This document shows, in pieces, positions 5,908 through 13,313 of a DNA stretch of 13,313 nt. Below the pieces are notes generated by a model. That model searched no databases. It was not told where the DNA came from and saw nothing but the letters and a program-made list of their open reading frames with translations. A program made the position numbers and the translations under genes. Origin of the DNA: Bacteroidota bacterium (lineage in GTDB: Bacteria; Bacteroidota; Bacteroidia; B-17B0; Aurantibacillaceae); NCBI GenBank assembly GCA_005800865.1, contig SYEI01000010.1, forward strand, positions 1-13,313. The letters are read 5' to 3'. Numbering within the stretch: position 1 is the first letter of the stretch; the number at the start of each line of letters is the position of its first letter.

Positions 5908-7359
5908 ATGGCAAACGAGATATTAGAAGAACATATAAATAAAGATTACGAGTGGGGTTTTACAACCGATATTGCTGCTGATGAGGCGCCTAAAGGTTTA
6001 AACGAAGACATTATTCGTTTTATTTCTGCGAAGAAAAACGAACCAGAATGGATGTTGGAATTCCGTTTAAAAGCGTTTCGTAATTGGCAAAACATGGTAG
6101 AGCCTGAATGGGCACATGTATCCTATACAAAACCTGATTTTCAAGATATTATTTATTACTCCGCTCCTAAACCAAAAAAGGAGTTAGCGAGTTTAGATGA
6201 AGTTGATCCTGAATTATTAAAAACATTTGCAAAGCTTGGTATCTCAATCGACGAACAAAAACGATTGAGTGGTGTGCAAAGTAATATTGCAGTTGATGTT
6301 GTATTTGACAGCGTTTCTGTAAAAACAACTTTTAAAGAAACCTTAGCAGAAAAGGGAATTATTTTTTGTTCCTTCAGCGAAGCTGTTCAAGATCATCCTG
6401 AATTAGTAAAAAAATACATGGGTATGGCGGTGCCTCCAACCGATAATTTTTATGCGGCATTAAATTCTGCCGTATTTACGGACGGTTCGTTTTGTTACAT
6501 TCCAAAAGGAGTTCGCTCACCAATGGAATTATCAACGTACTTCCGTATCAATGCAAGTGGTACTGGTCAGTTTGAAAGAACATTAATCATTGCTGATGAA
6601 GATGCTTTTGTGTCTTACTTAGAAGGTTGTACTGCTCCTCAACGCGACGAGAATCAATTACACGCGGCGGTAGTTGAAATCATTACGCACAAAAACGCTG
6701 AGGTAAAATATAGCACTGTACAAAATTGGTATCCTGGTGATAAAGAGGGTAAAGGTGGAATTTTTAATTTTGTAACAAAGCGTGGAATTTGTTTAGAAGA
6801 CAATTCTAAAATTAGTTGGACACAAGTAGAAACAGGTTCTGCAGTGACTTGGAAATATCCTTCTGTTATTTTAAAAGGAAATAATTCGGTTGGCGAATTT
6901 TATTCGGTAGCAGTTACAAACAACTATCAGCAAGCGGACACCGGCACAAAAATGATTCATATTGGAAAGAACACACGTTCTACTATTATATCAAAAGGAA
7001 TTTCGGCAGGCTTTAGTAATAATAGTTACCGTGGCTTAGTTCAAATTAAAAAAGGAGCAAGTAACGCTCGTAATTTTTCGCAATGCGATAGTTTGTTAAT
7101 GGGTGATAAATGTGGTGCGCATACTTTTCCATACATTGAAATAAAAGATAGATCAGCAGTAGTAGAGCATGAAGCAACTACAAGTAAAATTGGTGAAGAT
7201 CAATTATTTTATTGTAAGCAACGCGGTATTGATAACGAAAAAGCAATTGGCTTAATCGTTAATGGTTACTGCAAAGAAGTATTAAATAAATTACCAATGG
7301 AGTTTGCCGTTGAGGCACAAAAATTATTAGCAATTAGTTTAGAAGGATCAGTAGGATAA
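5908..7359 (+). CDS. sufB: SufB, Fe-S cluster assembly scaffold subunit
   Basis: 483 residues, close to the 495 of E. coli SufB. SufB forms the SufB-SufC2-SufD complex, where sulfur and iron are assembled into a cluster. The C-terminal 220 residues follow the family closely. Residues matching known functional sites, aligned from memory: C241 in YLEGCTAP (sulfur acceptor, E. coli C254), C393 in SQCDSLL (C405), and H421 and E422 in [16 protein letters not shown] (H433, E434). The C-terminus [11 protein letters not shown] is also typical. Start ATG at 5908 follows an A-rich leader (ATAAAAAG) and gives the usual [18 protein letters not shown] beginning. sufC starts 11 bp after its stop, so co-expression is expected. 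No odd features. Confidence 0.97.
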   Translation: MANEILEEHINKDYEWGFTTDIAADEAPKGLNEDIIRFISAKKNEPEWMLEFRLKAFRNWQNMVEPEWAHVSYTKPDFQDIIYYSAPKPKKELASLDEVDPELLKTFAKLGISIDEQKRLSGVQSNIAVDVVFDSVSVKTTFKETLAEKGIIFCSFSEAVQDHPELVKKYMGMAVPPTDNFYAALNSAVFTDGSFCYIPKGVRSPMELSTYFRINASGTGQFERTLIIADEDAFVSYLEGCTAPQRDENQLHAAVVEIITHKNAEVKYSTVQNWYPGDKEGKGGIFNFVTKRGICLEDNSKISWTQVETGSAVTWKYPSVILKGNNSVGEFYSVAVTNNYQQADTGTKMIHIGKNTRSTIISKGISAGFSNNSYRGLVQIKKGASNARNFSQCDSLLMGDKCGAHTFPYIEIKDRSAVVEHEATTSKIGEDQLFYCKQRGIDNEKAIGLIVNGYCKEVLNKLPMEFAVEAQKLLAISLEGSVG

Positions 7360-7370
7360 ATAAAGAGATT

Positions 7371-8129
7371 ATGATAAGTATTAAAAATTTACATGCCTCA
7401 ATTGGCGATAAAGAGATATTAAGAGGCATTAATTTAGAAGTTAAAGCCGGAGAAGTTCACGCGATTATGGGACCAAACGGTTCTGGAAAGTCAACATTAT
7501 CAAGTGTTTTAGCAGGCCGTGAAGATTATGATGTTACTGAAGGTGAAGTAACGTTTAACGGAAAAGATTTATTAGAATTATCTGCAGAAGACAGAGCTCG
7601 CGAAGGTTTATTTTTAGCGTTTCAATATCCAGTTGAAATTCCAGGAGTAAGTAATATTAATTTTTTACGTACTGCTTTAAACGAAATTCGTGCTTACCAC
7701 GGACAAGAAGAAATGCCAGCTAAAGATTTCTTAGCATTAGTAAAAGATAAATCGAAATTAGTAGAGTTAGATTCTAAACTAGCAAGTCGTAGTGTAAACG
7801 AAGGATTTAGTGGTGGAGAGAAAAAACGTAATGAGATTTTTCAAATGGCAATGTTGCAACCTAAGTTAGCTATTTTAGATGAAACGGATAGTGGTTTAGA
7901 TATTGATGCTTTGCGAATTGTAGCAACTGGGGTTAATAAATTAAAATCAAAAGAAAACGCAACCATTGTGATTACTCACTACCAGCGTTTGTTAGATTAT
8001 ATCGTTCCTGATTTTGTGCACATTCTTTACAAAGGCCGCATTGTAAAAAGCGGAGGAAAAGAATTAGCCCTAGAGTTAGAAGCAAAAGGCTACGATGAAA
8101 TTAAAAAAGAATTTGAAATAGCAGATTAA
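7371..8129 (+). CDS. sufC: SufC, ABC-type ATPase of the SUF complex
   Basis: A 252-residue soluble ABC ATPase that binds SufB and SufD and couples ATP hydrolysis to cluster assembly, not transport. The elements are in order: Walker A GPNGSGKST (34-42), Q-loop in AFQYP (83-87), signature FSGGEKKR (146-153), Walker B LAILDETDSG (167-176) with catalytic E171, and switch histidine H203 in ITHYQR. The SufC-typical SGGEKKRNEIFQMA and DETDSGLDIDALR separate it from ordinary transporter ATPases. The ATG at 7371 lies 11 bp after sufB, with AAAGAG just upstream as a possible weak ribosome site. sufD starts 1 nt after the stop codon. Confidence 0.97.
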   Translation: MISIKNLHASIGDKEILRGINLEVKAGEVHAIMGPNGSGKSTLSSVLAGREDYDVTEGEVTFNGKDLLELSAEDRAREGLFLAFQYPVEIPGVSNINFLRTALNEIRAYHGQEEMPAKDFLALVKDKSKLVELDSKLASRSVNEGFSGGEKKRNEIFQMAMLQPKLAILDETDSGLDIDALRIVATGVNKLKSKENATIVITHYQRLLDYIVPDFVHILYKGRIVKSGGKELALELEAKGYDEIKKEFEIAD

Positions 8130-8130
8130 T

Positions 8131-9420
8131 ATGTCATTAGTAGCAGAAAATAAAAGTGCTGTAACACAAAATTTGCTGGAGCAATTACAAAAAAATTCTA
8201 GTAAAATTGCCTTTATGCCCGATACTGAAATTGTTTCGGCAATTCGAATTTTAGAAGATAAAGGCATTCCAAATAATAAACACGAAGATTATAAGTATTG
8301 TAATATTGAAGCAGTTCTTCGTAAAGAATTTAAGACAGTTGAACAATCATTTAATGAATTAACTAACGCTGATATTGCTCCTCTTAAAATTGAAGAGGCG
8401 ATTAATTTAGTGGTGGTTAACGGAAATTATAATGAAGCACTAAGCGAGAAAATGATTGTAAAAGGTTTAACGGTTAAATCTTTAAACGAACTATCTTCTT
8501 CAGAAAAAGGCTTATTATCTTCTCAAGCAAAATCTGACACGGATGCTTTAATAGCGTTAAACACTGCTTTTACAGGTAACGGTTTGTTTTTACAAGTAGA
8601 TAAAAACAATATCATTCCAATGCCGTTACATGTTATTTATGTAAATAGCGGTAATTCTAGTAATGTAACTAACACACGTAATTTTGTTAATATACAAGCA
8701 AGTGCAGAGGTTACGTTAATTGAAAGCTTTTATAATATTGGTACTGCGAAAGTGTTCTCAAACTTTGTAAGCGAAAAATTTGTTGGAGAGAATGCAAAAT
8801 TGACTTGTTATACATTTCAAAACGAAGGAGCGCTTTCTTACTCGGTTAATACAAACCAAGTGAAAATTAGCAAATATTCAAATTACACAAACAATACCTT
8901 TACATTAAGTGGCGAGTTAGTGCGTAACAATCATAATGTTGTTTTAGCAGATTCTAATTGCGAAGCACACTTAAATGGATTGTTTATTTCAAATGGAACA
9001 CAGTCAGTTGACAATCACACCTTAATTGATCATCAGATGCCTCATTGCGAAAGCAACGAATTATACAAAGGTATTGCTAAAGATAAATCAGTAGGAACGT
9101 TTAACGGAAAAATATTTGTTCGTAAAGACGCACAAAAAACCAACGCTTATCAAAGCAGTAAAAATATTTTGATGAGCGATGATGCAACTATCAATACAAA
9201 ACCACAATTAGAAATTTACGCGGATGATGTAAAATGTTCGCACGGAACATCAACTGGTAAAATTGACACAGAAGCTTTGTTTTATTTAAAAGCACGTGGT
9301 ATTGGCGATGAAAGCGCTCGTAAATTATTGTTACAAGCATTCGCGCAAGAATTAATAGACAAGATTGAAATTCCATCTTTACAAGAAAGAGTTTTGCATT
9401 TGTTTGAAAAAGCACTTTAA
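8131..9420 (+). CDS. sufD: SufD, Fe-S cluster assembly scaffold subunit
   Basis: 429 residues, the normal size for SufD, the SufB paralogue in the SufBC2D scaffold. The N-terminal third is variable helical sequence (LEDKGIPNNKHEDYKYCNIEA is typical); the middle is a right-handed beta-helix. The C-terminal core carries DHQMPHCESNELYKGI, GTFNGKIFVRKDAQKTNAYQ and KCSHGTSTGKID. H371 in CSHG corresponds to E. coli H360, which helps form the nascent cluster site with SufB; C369 is also conserved. The ATG lies 1 nt after the sufC stop, so translational coupling is likely. sufS starts 2 nt after its stop. Confidence 0.95.
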   Translation: MSLVAENKSAVTQNLLEQLQKNSSKIAFMPDTEIVSAIRILEDKGIPNNKHEDYKYCNIEAVLRKEFKTVEQSFNELTNADIAPLKIEEAINLVVVNGNYNEALSEKMIVKGLTVKSLNELSSSEKGLLSSQAKSDTDALIALNTAFTGNGLFLQVDKNNIIPMPLHVIYVNSGNSSNVTNTRNFVNIQASAEVTLIESFYNIGTAKVFSNFVSEKFVGENAKLTCYTFQNEGALSYSVNTNQVKISKYSNYTNNTFTLSGELVRNNHNVVLADSNCEAHLNGLFISNGTQSVDNHTLIDHQMPHCESNELYKGIAKDKSVGTFNGKIFVRKDAQKTNAYQSSKNILMSDDATINTKPQLEIYADDVKCSHGTSTGKIDTEALFYLKARGIGDESARKLLLQAFAQELIDKIEIPSLQERVLHLFEKAL

Positions 9421-9422
9421 TT

Positions 9423-10643
9423 ATGTTTAATGTAAACGAAATACGCAAAGATTTTCCTATTATCTCAAGAACAGTAAACGGAAAACCCTTAGTGTATTTT
9501 GATAATGGAGCTACTGCACAAAAACCTCAACAGGTTATTGACGCTATTTCACATTATTACGCTTTTCAAAACTCAAACATACATCGCGGTGTTCATACAC
9601 TGAGCAGAGAAATTACGATTGCTTATGAAGAAGCTCGTAAAACAATACAACTTCACCTCAACGCAAAACAAGCGAGTGAAATTATTTTCACAAAAGGAAC
9701 TACTGAATCAATCAACTTAGTGGCGCATTGTTTTGGAAAGATAAATATTTCAGAAGGAGATGAAATCATCATCACACAAATGGAACACCACAGTAATATT
9801 GTTCCATGGCAACTTTTGTGCGAAGAAAAAAAAGCAGTTTTAAAATACATTCCAATAAATGAAGCAGGTGAATTAATGTTGGAAGAATTACCTCAATTAA
9901 TTACATCAAAAACAAAGCTTGTTGCATTCACTCATATTTCTAATACACTCGGAACAATTAATCCTGTAAAAGAAATGATTGCAACGATTCGTTCTTTGTC
10001 CAAAGCAGCCATACTAATAGATGGCGCACAAGCGGTTCCGCATTTAAAACCAGATGTTCAGGATTTAGATTGTGACTTTTATGTATTTAGTGGTCATAAA
10101 TTATTTGGACCAACTGGAGTTGGTGTTTTATATGGAAAAGAAGAGTGGTTACAAAAACTTCCTCCTTATCAAACAGGTGGCGGAACGATTAAAACAGTAA
10201 CTCTTGAAAAAACAGAGTTTGCCGAGTCGCCATTAAAATTTGAAGCAGGAACACCGCACATTGAAGGAGGAATTGGTTTAGCGGCGGCAATTAATTATGT
10301 TGCAGAAATTGGTTTTGATAATATTCAAAAACACGAAGATGATTTATTGAAATATGCTACTAAACAATTACAAGAAATTGAAGGGTTAGTAATTTATGGA
10401 AACGCTAAACATAAAACTTCTGTAATTTCATTCAACGTAGGCTCTATTCATCCTTTTGATATCGGTACATTGTTGGACAAATATGGAGTAGCTATTCGTA
10501 GCGGACATCATTGTACACAGCCTTTATGGCAATTTTATAAAATTCCAGGAACGATTAGAGCATCCTTTGCTTTTTATAATACATTTGAAGAAGTGGATGT
10601 ATTTATAGAGGCTTTAAAAAAGTCGATTAGATTGTTGAGCTAA
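9423..10643 (+). CDS. sufS: SufS, group II cysteine desulfurase (PLP-dependent)
   Basis: A 406-residue fold-type I PLP enzyme that converts cysteine to alanine and holds the sulfur as a persulfide for cluster assembly. Visible sites: YFDNGATAQKP near the N-terminus, H122-H123 in EHHSN (one stacks on the PLP ring), D200 and Q203 in IDGAQAVPH, the PLP lysine K226 in SGHKLFGPTGVG, the persulfide cysteine C364 in RSGHHCTQPLW, and R379 binding the substrate carboxylate. The RSGHHC motif and short active-site loop mark the SufS group, which depends on a SufE or SufU partner; neither is encoded next to it. The ATG is 2 nt after sufD. No hairpin terminator is visible after the stop. Confidence 0.96.
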   Translation: MFNVNEIRKDFPIISRTVNGKPLVYFDNGATAQKPQQVIDAISHYYAFQNSNIHRGVHTLSREITIAYEEARKTIQLHLNAKQASEIIFTKGTTESINLVAHCFGKINISEGDEIIITQMEHHSNIVPWQLLCEEKKAVLKYIPINEAGELMLEELPQLITSKTKLVAFTHISNTLGTINPVKEMIATIRSLSKAAILIDGAQAVPHLKPDVQDLDCDFYVFSGHKLFGPTGVGVLYGKEEWLQKLPPYQTGGGTIKTVTLEKTEFAESPLKFEAGTPHIEGGIGLAAAINYVAEIGFDNIQKHEDDLLKYATKQLQEIEGLVIYGNAKHKTSVISFNVGSIHPFDIGTLLDKYGVAIRSGHHCTQPLWQFYKIPGTIRASFAFYNTFEEVDVFIEALKKSIRLLS

Positions 10644-10713
10644 TATATCTCAACCACTTATCTTTAATACACAACCAATTATAAAGTCGTAAATACCTGT
10701 TTGGTTTATTCTG

Positions 10714-10721
10714 TATATTTG
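10714..10721 (+). promoter_or_regulatory. Possible -7 box for the PstS-like gene
   Basis: TATATTTG matches TAnnTTTG exactly and lies 16 nt before the ATG at 10738, so the 5' leader would be only about 10 nt. The nearest TTTG (10700-10703) is 10 nt upstream, too close to be a -33 box. A weak call; read-through from suf is equally possible. Confidence 0.3.
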
Positions 10722-10737
10722 ACAAACGAATGTTATT

Positions 10738-11655
10738 ATGAAACTATTTTTTGGAACAATTATAAGCCTGATCGTTTTTAGTTCTTGTGGTATGCAAGAC
10801 GATATAACTAAAAAAGATAGTCCAACATCTGGCACGGCTAATTTATTTTTTGATGAAGGCCTAACACTTCATATTCAAAATCAGATTTACACATTTAAAA
10901 CAACGTATCAATATGCAGACATTGCGCTGCGTACTTCTAACGAAAAAGAATGCATAGAAGCTTTGTATAATGACAGCAGCAAGGTAATTGCTATTTCTCG
11001 TCCTTTAACCGAAAAAGAATTATCTCAATTTAAAGCAAAAAACATTAACCCTCAAACATCTTTTGTGGCAGGAGATGCGATTGCTTTTGTAGTAAGCAAA
11101 AGTTTTGCAGATTCTACGATTTCATTAGTAGAACTAACTGATTTATTGAAAGGAAATGATAGCACTTTATTAAAAGGACAACATATTAAGTTGGTGTTTG
11201 ACAATGCCAATTCAGGAAGTACGCGTCAATTAAAAGACTCTTTAATTCCTAATGGAACATTTGGTAATAATTGCTCCACGGTAAATAATACGCCTGAATT
11301 AATTAAGGCAATCGCATCAAATTCCCTAGCGATCGGTGTTTGCGATTATGCTTGGCTAAGTGATAAAGATGATACAACTACTAAGGATTTTTTAAAGTCT
11401 GTGAAAATTTTAGCGGTTTCAAAAAACAATAACGAAACGGCTTATATGCCAGATCAATCAAATATTGCTACTAAAGCTTATCCTTTATGCAGAACCATTT
11501 GCATTATTCGTCGTTCGGCAGAATTTAGCTTAGGAAAAGGCATTGAAACCTTTATTGCTGGTCCAACAGGCCAATTAATGTTTCTAAAACAAGGATTACC
11601 TCCAAATAGACAGGAAGAGCGGTTGATAGAGGTAGATATGACCCCATTAAAATAA
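10738..11655 (+). CDS. PstS-like periplasmic substrate-binding lipoprotein
   Basis: 305 residues. A short signal peptide ends in a lipobox, VFSSC (C17), so the mature protein should be lipid-anchored. The remainder resembles the PBP_like_2 / phosphate-binding PstS fold: ISRPLTEKE (86-94), AGDAIAFVVSK (111-121), NSGSTRQLKD (158-167, an anion-binding-type loop), YPLCRTICII (248-257) and GPTGQLMFLKQGLPP near the end. The anion loop has NSGST where PstS proteins usually have SGT, so phosphate as ligand is uncertain. No pstCAB permease or ATPase is adjacent, so it may act as a sensor or in envelope work rather than in ABC uptake. In Bacteroidota such genes are often paired with a TPR gene, as here, and often with tonB/exbBD, not seen here. 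It starts 94 bp after sufS with no visible terminator between. Confidence 0.75.
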   Translation: MKLFFGTIISLIVFSSCGMQDDITKKDSPTSGTANLFFDEGLTLHIQNQIYTFKTTYQYADIALRTSNEKECIEALYNDSSKVIAISRPLTEKELSQFKAKNINPQTSFVAGDAIAFVVSKSFADSTISLVELTDLLKGNDSTLLKGQHIKLVFDNANSGSTRQLKDSLIPNGTFGNNCSTVNNTPELIKAIASNSLAIGVCDYAWLSDKDDTTTKDFLKSVKILAVSKNNNETAYMPDQSNIATKAYPLCRTICIIRRSAEFSLGKGIETFIAGPTGQLMFLKQGLPPNRQEERLIEVDMTPLK

Positions 11656-11667
11656 GCAGGAAAGAGA

Positions 11668-11698
11668 TTTCACAAACATTAAAATTATGTTAAATTTG
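11668..11698 (+). promoter_or_regulatory. Possible promoter of the TPR gene
   Basis: TAAATTTG (11691-11698) matches the TAnnTTTG -7 box. TTTC (11668-11671), one base off TTTG, lies 19 nt upstream. The predicted start near 11704 would leave a leader of about 75 nt. This would allow the TPR gene to be expressed apart from the lipoprotein gene. Confidence 0.4.
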
Positions 11699-11741
11699 AC
11701 CCTGTTTTTGCTGATACATAAAGCTTGGCAGGCAAATTGAC

Positions 11742-11766
11742 TTTTAAATATCGTATTTTTAATATC
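11742..11766 (+). repeat. Short AT-rich direct repeat in the TPR gene leader
   Basis: TTTTAAATATC (11742-11752) and TTTTTAATATC (11756-11766) are direct copies with one mismatch, 14 nt apart, ending 13 nt before the TPR start codon. The sequence is AT-rich enough that chance is a fair explanation. Confidence 0.3.
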
Positions 11767-11779
11767 TACAAATAACACT

Positions 11780-13313
11780 ATGAAAAAGATAACATTAATA
11801 AGCGCAAGTTTTATTTTAGCAAGTTCAACATTTGCTCAAACATTACAAGACGCCATTACAAAAACTGATAACGAACGTTATGCAGCTGCAGCTTCTGACT
11901 TTAGAGCATTAATTGCTAAAGAAGCAGCTAAAGGCGACAACTACTTTTACTACGGAGAAAACTTCTTTAAAAAAGGAGATTTAGATTCTGCAAATATGTA
12001 TTACCAAAAAGGAGCTGAATTAAATGCTACTTATCCTTTAAACTATGTTGGTTTAGGTAAAGTATTATGGTATAAAGGAAACACAGCTGACGCTAAAACG
12101 CAGTTATTTAAAGCGGCAACTTTAGGAGCTAATAAAAATACGGAGGTAATGCGTAAAACGGCAGAAACCTATATTAATGCAGATAACAAAAATTTAGACG
12201 AAGCCATGACTTTGTTAAATGCTGCTATTAAAATTGAACCAAAAAATGCAGAAAACTACTTATTAATGGGAGATGCTTTATTGGAAAAAAATCCAACAGA
12301 AGGTGGCCCAGCAATTAAACAGTACGATAAATTTTCGGAGTTAAATCCAAAATCACCTAAAGGAATTTTACGTGCAGGTAAATTATACCAACGCGGTCGT
12401 AATTACCAATTGGCTTTAGATTTATACAAAAAAGCACAAGACTTAGATCCTACTTATGCTCCAGCATACAGAGAAAAAGCGGAGTTATATCACTTAGCTG
12501 GACAAAAAGCAAATGCAGTTGAGAGTTATAAAAAATATTTAGAATTAAATAATTCTGATGAAGCTCGTGAGCGTTATGCAGCTTTCGTATTTAATAACAA
12601 GCAATACGCAGAAGCAATTACTGAAATTGAAAAATTGCAAGGTGCAGGAAACACTAATTTGTATTTAGATAGATACTTAGGTTATTCTTATGCTGAATTA
12701 GGAAACAAAACAGATACAGCTGCTTACAGAAAAGGATTGAATGCAATTAGCAAATTCTTCGACAAATCTTCTAGAGTTGCTAATTTCAAATATGTTGGTA
12801 CAGATTTTAAATACAAAGGTATTTTATTGGCTAAAACAGGTAAAGATAGTCTAGGGATTATTGAAATGGAAAAAGCTGCTGAAATGGATCCTAAGTTAGC
12901 TGGCGATATTACCAATGAAATTGCAAAGTCATACATGAAATCTAAACGTTATGATAAAGCAATTGCTACTTACGAAAAGAAAATGGCAGGCGATCCAAAA
13001 AATTTAAGCGGACAAGATTATTTTGAAATGGGTCGTGCTTATTATTTTGGACCAAAAGATTTTGTGAAATCTGATTCTTGTTTTTCAAAAGTAACTCAAT
13101 CTATTCCAACATTTGCAACTGCTTATTTTTGGAGAGGAAAAGCAAACGTGCAACAGGATTTAAAAAACGAAAAATGGTTGGCAAAACCTCATTACGAAAA
13201 AGCTTTAACTTTAGTTAAACCAGAAGAAAGAGCAGGAGTAAAGTTAAACGTAATTGAAGCTTCAGAATATTTAGGTTATTATTATTTAGTAATGAAAGAT
13301 AATGCTAAAGCAA
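11780..13313 (+). CDS. Secreted TPR-repeat protein (3' end outside window)
   Basis: An open frame from ATG 11780 to the window edge, 511 residues visible. The signal peptide MKKITLISASFILASSTFAQ has a likely signal-peptidase-I site after TFA. From about residue 25 on it is almost all helical pairs of the tetratricopeptide type, for example GDNYFYYGENFFKKGDLDSA, YQLALDLYKKAQDLDPTYAP, YREKAELYHLAGQKANAVES, and KRYDKAIATYEKKMAGDP; about ten or more repeats are visible. There are no catalytic motifs. TPR arrays bind other proteins, so a periplasmic or outer-membrane scaffold role is likely; partner unknown. The gene follows the PstS-like lipoprotein by 124 bp on the same strand, a pairing that is common in Bacteroidota. 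The start is chosen because it gives a clean signal peptide. Confidence 0.9.
   Translation, partial: MKKITLISASFILASSTFAQTLQDAITKTDNERYAAAASDFRALIAKEAAKGDNYFYYGENFFKKGDLDSANMYYQKGAELNATYPLNYVGLGKVLWYKGNTADAKTQLFKAATLGANKNTEVMRKTAETYINADNKNLDEAMTLLNAAIKIEPKNAENYLLMGDALLEKNPTEGGPAIKQYDKFSELNPKSPKGILRAGKLYQRGRNYQLALDLYKKAQDLDPTYAPAYREKAELYHLAGQKANAVESYKKYLELNNSDEARERYAAFVFNNKQYAEAITEIEKLQGAGNTNLYLDRYLGYSYAELGNKTDTAAYRKGLNAISKFFDKSSRVANFKYVGTDFKYKGILLAKTGKDSLGIIEMEKAAEMDPKLAGDITNEIAKSYMKSKRYDKAIATYEKKMAGDPKNLSGQDYFEMGRAYYFGPKDFVKSDSCFSKVTQSIPTFATAYFWRGKANVQQDLKNEKWLAKPHYEKALTLVKPEERAGVKLNVIEASEYLGYYYLVMKDNAKA

Noticed and set aside
9191..9448. Minus-strand open frame of 85 codons over the sufD/sufS junction
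   Set aside because: It is antisense to strongly conserved SufD and SufS sequence, with no promoter or domain.
10730..10741. Tiny upstream ORF (ATG TTA TTA TGA) overlapping the lipoprotein start as ATGA
   Set aside because: Three codons in AT-rich DNA are easily due to chance, and with a predicted leader of about 10 nt it would begin almost at the transcript end. No evidence of regulation.
1..13313. A hidden defence, toxin-antitoxin or mobile gene system
   Set aside because: I looked for nucleases, recombinases, toxins, reverse transcriptases, phage genes and arrays among the reading frames on both strands and saw none; all sizeable genes fit known housekeeping or envelope families.

Overview
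The window looks like chromosomal DNA from a low-GC member of the Bacteroidota, probably Flavobacteriia or a close relative. The signs are an AT-rich base composition, heavy use of TTA for leucine, A-rich leaders in place of clear Shine-Dalgarno sites, and -7 boxes of the form TAnnTTTG. The suf promoter also has a TTTG box 20 nt further upstream. All gene identities below come from reading motifs; no database search was possible.

Layout: (1) 2-64, the last 20 codons of an unknown plus-strand gene, ending at a hairpin terminator that it shares tail-to-tail with the next gene. (2) 100-3543, two minus-strand genes: a flavin-dependent halogenase-like monooxygenase (upstream) and an O-antigen-ligase/Wzy-type membrane protein (downstream), separated by a 105-bp inverted-repeat element. 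(3) 3544-3856, a divergent AT-rich spacer that contains a 46-codon open frame without ATG. (4) 3857-5366, a GNAT acetyltransferase whose domain clearly begins upstream of any ATG/GTG/TTG, followed by a two-domain VOC protein that ends in a strong terminator. (5) 5418-10643, a complete and tightly packed SUF iron-sulfur assembly operon, sufA-sufB-sufC-sufD-sufS, with a near-consensus promoter overlapped by an 18-bp dyad. (6) 10738-13313, a PstS-like lipoprotein and a secreted TPR protein that runs off the right edge.

How the genes work together: SufS takes sulfur from cysteine, SufB-SufC-SufD form the ATP-driven scaffold, and SufA is an A-type carrier that passes clusters on. The catalytic and acceptor residues I can place are intact in all five. 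No sufE or sufU lies in the window, so the sulfur shuttle must be encoded elsewhere. The lipoprotein and TPR gene probably form an envelope pair unrelated to Fe-S assembly.

I did not find a convincing undescribed multi-gene system. Most of the window is ordinary housekeeping and envelope DNA. The points most worth a second look are the start-less GNAT gene, the dyad in the suf promoter, the solo halogenase-like enzyme and the inverted-repeat element. No tRNA, rRNA, CRISPR array, transposase or origin was seen.
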